The position numbers were made by a program, and so were the translations under genes. Shown one piece after another: positions 1 through 5,226 of a stretch of DNA of 5,685 nucleotides; the first letter of the stretch is position 1; every line of letters begins with the position of its first letter. Origin of the DNA: Christensenellaceae bacterium (GTDB lineage Bacteria > Bacillota > Clostridia > Christensenellales > SZUA-584); the NCBI GenBank assembly GCA_012719815.1, contig JAAXZP010000397.1, positions 1 through 5,685 on the forward strand, read 5' to 3'. The notes below the pieces were generated by a model. That model was not told the origin of the DNA. It did no database searches and saw nothing but the letters and a program-made list of their open reading frames with translations.

Positions 1-495
1 ATTCATATGGATACTCACCACGATGTCCGACTGGCTCTCCGTGATGATACGCCGCCGCTCTGCCATGTCCTCTTCCTTGGTATCCGCCAAAGCGTTTTTG
101 GCGCTGCGCGTCATTATTACCTGCGCGCCGTACGACTCCAGAGCCGTTTTCAAATAGGCGGCGACTTCCAGGTTGAGCTCGTCCTCACGGGTTCCGTCCG
201 CGCCGCTTGTGCCGGGATCAAAACCGCCGTGACCGGCGTCCACTACCACCAGCCTGCCCGCCAAAGCGTCCGGCGCAGCGCTGCTGCCCGCTGCTGCCGG
301 GAGTACATTCTCTTCATTGGCGCTTACCTGCGCCTGCGTGGCAAAGTGAATGCCCATTATGCAAGCAGCCGCGATAAAACAAAGCAAAGCAATAAGCAGG
401 TACACCCTGTTTTGCTTGCTGCTTAGAAAACTTTTTTTCGGCTCTGTGTTTCGGGCGACCTTTATAGTTTTCTCTGGCGGTTCATAAGTCTTCAT
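1..495 (-). CDS. N-acetylmuramoyl-L-alanine amidase (Amidase_3, CwlD-like), C-terminus cut by window edge
   Basis: Predicted zinc-dependent amidase that cleaves the bond between N-acetylmuramic acid and L-alanine in peptidoglycan. Only the first 165 residues are visible. Residues 1-30 are hydrophilic and Lys/Arg-rich; residues 31-48 form one hydrophobic segment, a likely signal anchor that places the catalytic domain outside the membrane; an Ala/Ser/Glu-rich linker follows. The Amidase_3 domain starts near residue 81 with VVVDAGHGGFDPG (zinc ligand His89). Glu104 in REDELNLE matches the second ligand of the family's E-K-D-x-N-L motif, and His163 in SIHMN the third. The C-terminal catalytic Glu would lie outside the window. 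The ATG at 495 is preceded by AGGTGA (505-500) and an in-frame TAG a few codons upstream, so no longer start fits. The family and single-anchor form resemble CwlD, which makes muramic-delta-lactam in spore cortex, but a vegetative or autolytic amidase is equally possible from this fragment. Confidence 0.93.
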   Translation of the reverse strand, partial: MKTYEPPEKTIKVARNTEPKKSFLSSKQNRVYLLIALLCFIAAACIMGIHFATQAQVSANEENVLPAAAGSSAAPDALAGRLVVVDAGHGGFDPGTSGADGTREDELNLEVAAYLKTALESYGAQVIMTRSAKNALADTKEEDMAERRRIITESQSDIVVSIHMN

Positions 496-551
496 ATCGT
501 CACCTGGAAATTTTTGCTAACTCTAACATATCTTTTTGGACATTCATTTGT

Positions 552-557
552 ATTATA
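552..557 (-). promoter_or_regulatory. Possible -10 element for the amidase gene
   Basis: On the minus strand this reads TATAAT, a perfect -10 hexamer, within AT-rich sequence 57 bases before the amidase ATG. No good -35 is found 16-18 bases upstream (the stretch there reads CCGTCC), so it may be weak, activator-dependent or used by another sigma factor. I could not match convincing sporulation sigma-E or sigma-G elements. Confidence 0.35.
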
Positions 558-716
558 ATAACATATTTTCGGTTGGACGGAAATAAAACACCGGGTTTGA
601 GGATGCCGACATGGTAAACCCATCAGAGAATACTCTCTGGATTTTGAATCCGATACTTTATAACTCTGGTTTTTAATACAGTGTACATAAGAAAAGGATA
701 ATTATTGTCACAGAAG

Positions 717-745
717 TTGACACACATAATAGCGGAGAATAAAAT
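717..745 (+). promoter_or_regulatory. Plus-strand sigma-A-like promoter match (no gene downstream)
   Basis: TTGACA at 717-722 and TAAAAT at 740-745 are separated by 17 bases, the ideal spacing, and the -35 is a perfect consensus. It points toward the back of the tRNA-Arg gene, with a predicted start near 752, immediately at the terminator hairpin. There is no plus-strand gene for it to serve, so it is either a chance match in AT-rich DNA or the start of a very short or antisense transcript. Confidence 0.25.
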
Positions 746-753
746 ACAGGTAT

Positions 754-780
754 AAAAAAAGCCTTATTTTAAAGGCTTTT
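754..780 (-). terminator. Rho-independent terminator of tRNA-Arg
   Basis: On the minus strand a perfect 9-bp stem, AAAAGCCTT with AAGGCTTTT (780-772 and 765-757), encloses a 6-base loop and runs into a T tract that continues to 754 (seven T's in all). It lies 5 bases after the CCA end of tRNA-Arg, so it should terminate that transcript. In the plus direction it has only four T's and would be weak. Confidence 0.85.
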
Positions 781-784
781 CATG

Positions 785-861
785 TGGCGTACCCGGGAGG
801 ATTCGAACCTCTGACCTTTGGAGTCGGAGTCCAACGCTCTATCCGTCTGAGCTACGGGTAC
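785..861 (-). tRNA. tRNA-Arg (anticodon CCG), CCA encoded
   Basis: A full cloverleaf folds on the minus strand. The 7-bp acceptor stem GTACCCG/CGGGTAC is perfectly paired. The D arm is GCTC/GAGC with a loop containing GG. The anticodon arm TTGGA/TCCAA has the loop CTCCGAC, giving anticodon CCG at 827-825, which reads the arginine codon CGG. The variable loop is AGGTC and the T loop is the canonical TTCGAAT. The T stem AGAGG/CCTCC has four pairs plus an A-C mismatch at positions 49-65. The discriminator base is G and CCA is encoded at 787-785. It has its own promoter just upstream and a terminator just downstream, so it appears monocistronic. Confidence 0.97.
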
Positions 862-874
862 ACAAGCATACACT

Positions 875-902
875 AATATACCACAAATCCTGCGCAAGTC
901 AA
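875..902 (-). promoter_or_regulatory. Promoter of tRNA-Arg
   Basis: On the minus strand TTGACT (902-897) and TATATT (880-875) are 16 bases apart, and the -10 is preceded by TG plus one base (TGGTATATT), an extended -10. The hexamer ends 13 bases before the first tRNA base, leaving a short 5' leader. It lies just after the stop of the RNA methyltransferase gene, so the tRNA can be made independently of the upstream operon. Confidence 0.75.
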
Positions 903-913
903 CAAAAAACCCA

Positions 914-2008
914 TCACCGGTAATATTGGTAAAAGGTACAGCGAATGTTGCCGTTGTACAGTTTTCGCTTTTTTGTCGCGCGGGAGCCGAAATACCGCTC
1001 AAAGCTTTCGTCGGCGGTGATGATGCATTTTCTGTCCACACCGGCCAAAGCGCGTCCCATGTCGGTATACAGCCGGTGGACGGCTTCCCTTTCCCCCAGC
1101 CGCTGCGAATACGGCGGGTTGGCCAGCCCCAGGCAGTCGGTCCGCGAGAAATCCCGCACGTCCGCTTTGAAAACGCGGATATCCACGCCTGCCGCCCGGG
1201 CGTTCCTGTCTGCTGCGCTCACCGCTTTGGGATCGATGTCGGAGGCGTAAATGACAGGCGTTTCGGCAGAGCGCTGAGGCTCAGCCGCATCCCTCTCCTC
1301 GCGCCCCGCCCGGGTGACACCGGGCCAGGCTTCGGCATCGAAAGCGCGCTTGAGTCCAGGCGCCATGTTGCTGCCAATCATGGCCGCCTCGATGGGAATG
1401 GTGCCGGAGCCGCACATCGGGTCTGCCAGAGCGTCGCCGTGCCATCCCGACAGCAGCACCAGCCCCGCGGCCAGGGTTTCGCGCATCGGCGCAGCCACGT
1501 TCGCCACACGGTAGCCGCGGCGGTTCAGCCCCTGCCCGCTGGTGTTGAGGCACACGGATACGGTATCGCGCAGCAGCTTTAAATGGATGTCGTAGCGCGC
1601 CCCTGTCTCGGGCAGTACCGATACGCGATGTCCTTTCATCAGGCTGACGGCCACCGCTTTTTTGCCGACAGACTGGATATCGGAAACGCTGCCCAGGCGG
1701 CTGTGAGCGGAATCCGCGTTGACAACGAACGCCGCATCTTTTGGGATATAGTCGCTCCAGCGCAGCGCACGGACGCCTTCAAAAAGTTCATCAAACGTTT
1801 CGGCAGGAAAAACCGCCAGTTCGATATACACGCGGTCCGCAGTGCGCAGCCACAGGTTCGCCCGGGCAATACCCGCCTCGTCCGCCAAAAAATAAACCCG
1901 GGCATCCCGAGCAGCGACATCATTGAACTTAAGATTCTTTAGTTCGCGAGCCGTGACAGCCTCCAGCCCAAAGGCGCAGGAAGCAAAACACCGATACGCT
2001 GCGCTCAT
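914..2008 (-). CDS. THUMP-domain class I SAM-dependent 23S rRNA guanine-N2 methyltransferase (YpsC/RlmL family)
   Basis: Predicted RNA methyltransferase of 364 residues, close to the usual length of Bacillota YpsC-type proteins, which match the N-terminal half of E. coli RlmL (m2G2445 of 23S rRNA). Residues about 1-60 form the RlmL-type N-terminal region (CAFGLEAVTARELKNL), about 60-155 the RNA-binding THUMP domain, and about 160-364 the Rossmann-like methyltransferase domain. SAM-binding motif I is DPMCGSGT (196-203), the acidic motif II is SDID (256-259), and catalytic motif IV is NPPY (297-300). The C-terminus keeps the family-typical KRKLYNGNIRCTFYQYY segment (347-363). The ATG at 2008 is preceded by AGGTGG with a 5-base spacer; an ATG at 2086 in the same frame would extend deep into the upstream gene and lacks family support. 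The start overlaps the HD gene stop as ATGA, indicating translational coupling. The exact rRNA target is inferred from the family, not visible here. Confidence 0.93.
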   Translation of the reverse strand: MSAAYRCFASCAFGLEAVTARELKNLKFNDVAARDARVYFLADEAGIARANLWLRTADRVYIELAVFPAETFDELFEGVRALRWSDYIPKDAAFVVNADSAHSRLGSVSDIQSVGKKAVAVSLMKGHRVSVLPETGARYDIHLKLLRDTVSVCLNTSGQGLNRRGYRVANVAAPMRETLAAGLVLLSGWHGDALADPMCGSGTIPIEAAMIGSNMAPGLKRAFDAEAWPGVTRAGREERDAAEPQRSAETPVIYASDIDPKAVSAADRNARAAGVDIRVFKADVRDFSRTDCLGLANPPYSQRLGEREAVHRLYTDMGRALAGVDRKCIITADESFERYFGSRATKKRKLYNGNIRCTFYQYYR

Positions 2009-2415
2009 GAATCCCACCTGTTGAGCTTGACGCCATTGATGCGCAGCGTGAAGCTGCAGCCCAAAAAGCGCGCGCTCTTTTCGCACATCTGCATGCGCGT
2101 CATGTAGATGCTGAGAAACTCCATCGGCGATGCGCTGTCGTTCATCGTGTAATCGATGGCGATGTTGCCGCCCGACACGGTGAGTTTAGTGGACTGTATC
2201 GAATAGTTGACGCGGTCGTGAATATCGTTCGGCGAATATTGCTTCATGCGGACGCGCGCGCGGTGCGCGTCCACCTTGTCCGCGATGATTAGGGCAGCCG
2301 AGATATCGCTGATGGGCGCGCCGGTCTCCTCCTCGTGAGAGCCAACTGCCGAACATATCTCGCACGCCTCATCCACCGAAAACCCGATATCGCAGAGTAT
2401 CGGGAACAGCAGCAC
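2005..2415 (-). CDS. HD-domain protein, C-terminal part after the amber codon (136 aa from GTG)
   Basis: In frame with the N-terminal part; sequence continuity begins at 2433, and the first possible independent start is GTG at 2415. It carries ligands corresponding to His112 (SHEEETG) and Asp131 (ADKVD), but the GTG start would leave out His80. No clear ribosome binding site precedes the GTG, so independent translation is doubtful and this is best seen as the second half of the same gene. The C-terminal about 70 residues (DYTMNDSASPMEFLSIY and onward, ending INGVKLNRWDS) look like a beta-rich region after the helical HD core. Confidence 0.5.
   Translation of the reverse strand: MLLFPILCDIGFSVDEACEICSAVGSHEEETGAPISDISAALIIADKVDAHRARVRMKQYSPNDIHDRVNYSIQSTKLTVSGGNIAIDYTMNDSASPMEFLSIYMTRMQMCEKSARFLGCSFTLRINGVKLNRWDS
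2014..2019 (-). promoter_or_regulatory. Ribosome binding site that fixes the RNA methyltransferase start
   Basis: AGGTGG on the minus strand, 5 bases before the ATG at 2008, inside the last codons of the HD gene. It is the strongest Shine-Dalgarno match near this gene and supports the 364-residue start over the longer frame from 2086. Confidence 0.7.
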
Positions 2416-2435
2416 CGCGCCGTTCAGGCCGTGCT
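2411..2435 (-). other. Imperfect hairpin directly at the in-frame amber codon
   Basis: On the minus strand AGCAC (2435-2431, using the AG of the TAG) can pair with GTGCT (2415-2411), and inside it GCC (2429-2427) with GGC (2421-2419) around a TGAAC loop; the two helices are separated by a 1-by-3 internal loop. Such a structure is easily found by chance in GC-rich coding sequence, so this is recorded as position information rather than as a functional claim. Confidence 0.25.
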
Positions 2436-2670
2436 ACTTGCGGTTGACCATGTTGCCGATGTCGTGCACCCAGCCGGCGATGCGCGCAAGTTCCACGCGC
2501 CTTTCAGGTTTGCCCAACCTGCTCAGTATCTCCCCCGCGATACGGCTGACATAGCCGACATGGCGCGGGCCGTGGTCAGTGTAACCAATCATCTCCAGCA
2601 CCTTGTTGGATTGGTTGACCATCTTGCTGATCTTTTCGTTACGGATGATATCCTCAAACGTAATCGCCAA
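2434..2670 (-). CDS. HD-domain protein, N-terminal part up to the amber codon (78 aa)
   Basis: This is the product if TAG at 2436-2434 terminates translation. It has residues 1-78, including the first predicted ligand His37 and the HD doublet His69-Asp70, but lacks the remaining His and Asp ligands, so it should not be an active phosphohydrolase alone. The start is TTG at 2670: no ATG is available upstream in frame, and GGAGA (2682-2678) is well placed. The first internal ATG is codon 17, which would remove the N-terminal helix. Confidence 0.6.
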   Translation of the reverse strand: MAITFEDIIRNEKISKMVNQSNKVLEMIGYTDHGPRHVGYVSRIAGEILSRLGKPERRVELARIAGWVHDIGNMVNRK

Positions 2671-2672
2671 TG

Positions 2673-3500
2673 TCAGCTCTCCATTTCGGCCAGTGTATCG
2701 TAATCCTTATCGCCGGAAAAGTCGCGCTCGATGTCCACCTGCCCGCCCAGCTCCTCCAGCGCGTTGCGAATGGCGACATAGTCATAATACCGTATGTTGT
2801 CACGCCGCAGCGCTTCCTCCAGCGCAGGCAGCGCCTGCGGGTTTCCGATCTTGCCCAGGCACTGGGCGTAAAACGCCTGTTGCTGATCGCACAGAAGAAA
2901 GCGTTCCATCGCGTGATTGTAAGTGCGCTTATCATACGGCATGTCGGTCAGTATATCAAGGAAACAGTCCGCCGCGTACGCGCTGCTGGCATGCTCAAAA
3001 GCGTTCATCACCGCCTCAAGGTAGTCGGGACCGGCGTTGCGCAGTTCGTCGGCGCAGGCTTCCGAAAACTCGGTTTGCTCGGAGGAACCCGCAATCACTT
3101 CAATATAATAATCGTACGGGTGCTCCATATCCATCTCCTCGATGAGCTTCACGATGATGGTCCGGAGCTTGTCTTCATTTTCGCCCCTGTAGTTTTTCAG
3201 CAGCGATATCAGCAGCGGGTAAGTCTTCTCGCGGCCGTCGGCAATACAGTTGAGCAGCGGGCCGGGCACCGTTATATTGGACAGCACGTATTGCTCCAGC
3301 ATGCTTATTAGCCGGGAGGGCTCCATCGCCGCAAAGTACGCGTTGGGCGACACGCCGTCCAGCCAATCCTGAGGCATATCCAGCCATTCCAGGTAAAGGT
3401 CCGGCGCGATATCGTCCAGATCGTCTTCGTTCTCGATATGGTGCTTTTGCATATAATCCCTGATGTAATCAGCAAACTTCTGCTCAAAATCAATCAGCAT
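2673..3500 (-). CDS. Acidic HEAT-like repeat protein of unknown function (275 aa)
   Basis: No enzyme family is recognised. The protein is acidic, almost wholly helical in appearance and has no signal peptide or membrane segment, so it is probably cytosolic. Residues 20-60 contain an acidic stretch followed by LYLEWLDMPQDWLDGVSPNAYF, a Trp-rich segment that looks like a conserved family signature (split here for reference as residues 35-56). Residues about 208-252 resemble a HEAT/PBS-lyase repeat: a helix ending CLGKIGNPQALPALEEAL, then a second helix ending AIRNALEELGG. The remaining helices may be diverged repeats, suggesting a protein-interaction scaffold. The ATG at 3500 is supported by AGGGGA (3511-3506) at a 5-base spacing; an ATG at 3527 in the same frame lacks such a site. 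It overlaps the TPR gene's end by 11 bases and its stop is 2 bases before the HD start, so it is translated with both neighbours. Confidence 0.85.
   Translation of the reverse strand: MLIDFEQKFADYIRDYMQKHHIENEDDLDDIAPDLYLEWLDMPQDWLDGVSPNAYFAAMEPSRLISMLEQYVLSNITVPGPLLNCIADGREKTYPLLISLLKNYRGENEDKLRTIIVKLIEEMDMEHPYDYYIEVIAGSSEQTEFSEACADELRNAGPDYLEAVMNAFEHASSAYAADCFLDILTDMPYDKRTYNHAMERFLLCDQQQAFYAQCLGKIGNPQALPALEEALRRDNIRYYDYVAIRNALEELGGQVDIERDFSGDKDYDTLAEMES
2678..2682 (-). promoter_or_regulatory. Ribosome binding site for the HD gene's TTG start
   Basis: GGAGA on the minus strand, 7 bases before TTG at 2670, located in the last codons of the HEAT-like gene. The upstream stop TGA (2675-2673) sits between this site and the TTG, the arrangement expected for termination-reinitiation coupling. 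Confidence 0.55.
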
Positions 3501-5208
3501 CGTGATCCCCTGCACCTGGATCCTCAAACATTATCTTATAGTATTTGTTCAGCGTCCTTAGCGATACGCCATATATTTTAACCAAGTCCTTCTTAAGAGG
3601 CGGACGCTTGTAATCCATCAATTCGCTGACGAACAGCTCCAACGCCGCAGCCAGAGCATTGGGGCGCTTGACCCACGCGCCCGAATCTTTTCTTTCGGCG
3701 ACCACCGATATCAATAGCTCCACGCCGGCCGTAATAAAGTCGTTGTCGTAGCGCGTCCGCGCTCTTTTGATGAACGTGTTGAGCGCCTCTGCAAAGGGCG
3801 CGGGCAAATTCTTGATATCCTCCGACACCATACCCACGCGCACCTCCGCAATGGCGCCCCTGATATAGGCCATGTATGGCTCTCGCGCGCCCATGCGCTT
3901 TAAGTACATGAATATGTCGTTTTTGATCTCGTCCTTTTCCGAGCTCTTCAGCAGGAAGTCGCGGAACTCTTCCTCCACCTCGGCATCGCTGAACATGCTC
4001 ATGATTTCCAGCACGATCTTTTTTATGTACTCGTCGCCGTAATGCAGGCCCCAATAAATAATGGAACGAAAATACTTGTCGTGCTTCCACTTGTATTCCA
4101 GGCTGCCGTCTTTCTGCTTCAGACATTCGTTCAGATAGCTGATGCGGCGCTTGATCTCATCGAACTGCACCTGATACACGTATTCCAGTTTTTTGGCGGC
4201 GCCGTTCTTCTTAGCGTCCTGCGCCAGGGCGCTGTAATACAGCGCAAGGCTGTTCTTGGGGTCGATCTTGAGAATCTTCACAAAAAAGCCCAGCGCTTCG
4301 GCATACAGCCCGCAGTTGTAAGCCGCAAGCCCGCAGAAATGCAGTATGCGGATGTCGTACGGCTGGAAACTGAGCAGCTTCAAAAACCAGCGATACGCCT
4401 TTTCATGAAGTCCGAGCTCGCAGTAAGTGAGCGCGATTTTGTGCATATCCTCTGGCTTGATATCCTTGATGCCATCAATTTTTTCCAGATAGACCGACGC
4501 GCTCTCGTGGTCATTCAAATCCGAATAGAACAGCGCCAGATTGCAGATGGCATGCAGGTTAAGTGGCTGCGCCGCGAGCACCCTTTTGGACACCTCAATG
4601 GCCTGTTCCTTGCGCCCGTCGAAAAAGTAGGCCAACGCCAGGTTATTCATCGCGGAAAAAATGGTGGGGTCTTTTTCCACCACTTCTTCCAGAAGCGTGA
4701 TGGCGGTCTGAAAATCCCCCTTGTCAAGACAGTTCTTGCCTTCAAGCGCTTTCTCGTATATTATCTGACGGCTGATGTCGTGCAGCCCGAAGTCGTTTTC
4801 ATATTCCTCTTCCTCGATGATCTCGAAAAGCTCGTCGATATCATCCGCGTATTCACCTTCCGGATCCAGGGCCAGGTACTGCTCAAACGCTTCGTCCGCC
4901 ATCTCGTAGTTGCCCATGCCCATATAATTGCAACCCAGCGCAAACAGGCATTCGGTGGGCGGGTTACCGTATTTGGCGATCTTTAACAGCACGTCGTTGG
5001 ATTCCGCGTACAGGCCCATCTCGGAATACACCTGCGCGATGCTGAGCAGGTAGTCGGTATTGCCCGGCTCCATGCCCAGCACTTTCCTGTAAAGCTGCAA
5101 AGCCTGCAACAGATTGCCCGCGTCGATATGCTTTTCAGCTTTGCGGATATAAAACTGAGCCGGCTGATTGAAGCTGAGCACTTTTTTCTCGTTCTTCTTG
5201 TTGGCCAT
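3490..5208 (-). CDS. Tetratricopeptide-repeat protein with C-terminal HTH/cyclin-like tail (572 aa)
   Basis: Cytosolic TPR scaffold; no signal peptide or membrane segment. TPR-like helix pairs are visible at about 17-50 (GNLLQALQLYRKVLGMEPGN), 51-84, 86-117 (GNYEMADEAFEQYLALDPEG), 150-182 (GDFQTAITLLEEVVEKDP), 184-217 (GRKEQAIEVSKRVLAAQP), 218-250, 253-284 and 286-319 (GLYAEALGFFVKILKIDPKN). A very acidic insert (about 116-140) separates the first three from the rest. Residues 340-500 are helical and not TPR-like to my eye. The tail, about 512-561, has KRPNALAAALELFVSEL followed by KKDLVKIYGVSLRTLNKYYK, which resembles a helix-turn-helix at the end of a cyclin/TFIIB-like fold. TPRs usually bind partner proteins; the tail hints at nucleic-acid or protein binding. 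The ATG at 5208 has AAGGGG at a 5-base spacing. It is the first gene of the overlapping block with its own promoter. Confidence 0.9.
   Translation of the reverse strand: MANKKNEKKVLSFNQPAQFYIRKAEKHIDAGNLLQALQLYRKVLGMEPGNTDYLLSIAQVYSEMGLYAESNDVLLKIAKYGNPPTECLFALGCNYMGMGNYEMADEAFEQYLALDPEGEYADDIDELFEIIEEEEYENDFGLHDISRQIIYEKALEGKNCLDKGDFQTAITLLEEVVEKDPTIFSAMNNLALAYFFDGRKEQAIEVSKRVLAAQPLNLHAICNLALFYSDLNDHESASVYLEKIDGIKDIKPEDMHKIALTYCELGLHEKAYRWFLKLLSFQPYDIRILHFCGLAAYNCGLYAEALGFFVKILKIDPKNSLALYYSALAQDAKKNGAAKKLEYVYQVQFDEIKRRISYLNECLKQKDGSLEYKWKHDKYFRSIIYWGLHYGDEYIKKIVLEIMSMFSDAEVEEEFRDFLLKSSEKDEIKNDIFMYLKRMGAREPYMAYIRGAIAEVRVGMVSEDIKNLPAPFAEALNTFIKRARTRYDNDFITAGVELLISVVAERKDSGAWVKRPNALAAALELFVSELMDYKRPPLKKDLVKIYGVSLRTLNKYYKIMFEDPGAGDHDAD
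3506..3511 (-). promoter_or_regulatory. Ribosome binding site that fixes the HEAT-like protein start
   Basis: AGGGGA on the minus strand, 5 bases before the ATG at 3500 and within the last codons of the TPR gene. It favours the 275-residue product over the 284-residue frame beginning at 3527. Confidence 0.6.
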
Positions 5209-5226
5209 TTCGTCCCCTTCGGCTTT

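Larger units (their letters stand above)
496..753. other. AT-rich intergenic region with inverted repeats, no gene recognised
   Basis: This gap between the tRNA-Arg terminator and the amidase ATG holds no convincing protein gene. It contains several short inverted repeats: GGGTTT (593-598) with AAACCC (616-621); CAGAGA (624-629) with TCTCTG (634-639), loop of 4; GGATT (639-643) with AATCC (647-651), loop of 3; and TGTCA (707-711 region) with TGACA (718-722). The second and third compete for the same bases. On the minus strand AAACC-AGAG could also close over the GGATT hairpin using downstream CTCT and GGTTT, giving a branched fold. No riboswitch or T-box consensus was recognised. It may be the regulated 5' leader of the amidase gene or simply spacer. 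Confidence 0.4.
2005..2670 (-). pseudogene. HD-domain phosphohydrolase-like gene interrupted by an in-frame TAG
   Basis: Read as one frame, this encodes a 221-codon HD-superfamily protein with amber codon 79 (2436-2434). HD proteins are metal-dependent phosphohydrolases; the substrate of this group is unknown to me. Candidate ligands in order are His37 (TDHGPRHV), His69-Asp70 (AGWVHDIGN), His80 (immediately after the amber, HGLNGA), His112 (SHEEETG) and Asp131 (IADKVD), the H...HD...H...H...D pattern of this superfamily. The frame does not shift across the stop and both sides look conserved. The gene begins with TTG 2 bases after the HEAT-like gene's stop, preceded by GGAGA at a 7-base spacing, and ends in an ATGA overlap with the RNA methyltransferase. 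Listed as pseudogene because of the stop; a recent mutation, a sequence error, suppression or amber recoding cannot be told apart here. Confidence 0.75.

Noticed and set aside
7..426. Plus-strand open frame of 139 codons opposite the amidase
   Set aside because: The minus strand encodes clear Amidase_3 zinc-binding motifs; the plus frame is its complement.
611..676. Short plus-strand frame of 21 codons in the intergenic region, and a similar 21-codon minus-strand frame at about 685-620
   Set aside because: Neither has a good ribosome binding site, and both are within the length expected by chance. They also overlap the inverted repeats.
903..930. Possible terminator after the RNA methyltransferase (T run at 909-904 on the minus strand)
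   Set aside because: Only a weak ACC/GGT pairing precedes the T run; no stable GC stem could be drawn.
926..1582. Long plus-strand open frame (218 codons) opposite the RNA methyltransferase
   Set aside because: Shadow of the real gene: its translation is rich in Arg, Pro, His and Cys with no recognisable domain, while the minus strand has all expected methyltransferase motifs.
2670..3311. Plus-strand open frame of 213 codons opposite the HEAT-like gene
   Set aside because: No family match by eye and unsupported start; the minus-strand gene has good ribosome binding site placement and operon overlaps.
4042..4986. Plus-strand open frame of 314 codons opposite the TPR gene
   Set aside because: Although long, it has no domain or ribosome binding site and lies antisense to a clear TPR array, whose codon pattern leaves the opposite strand open.
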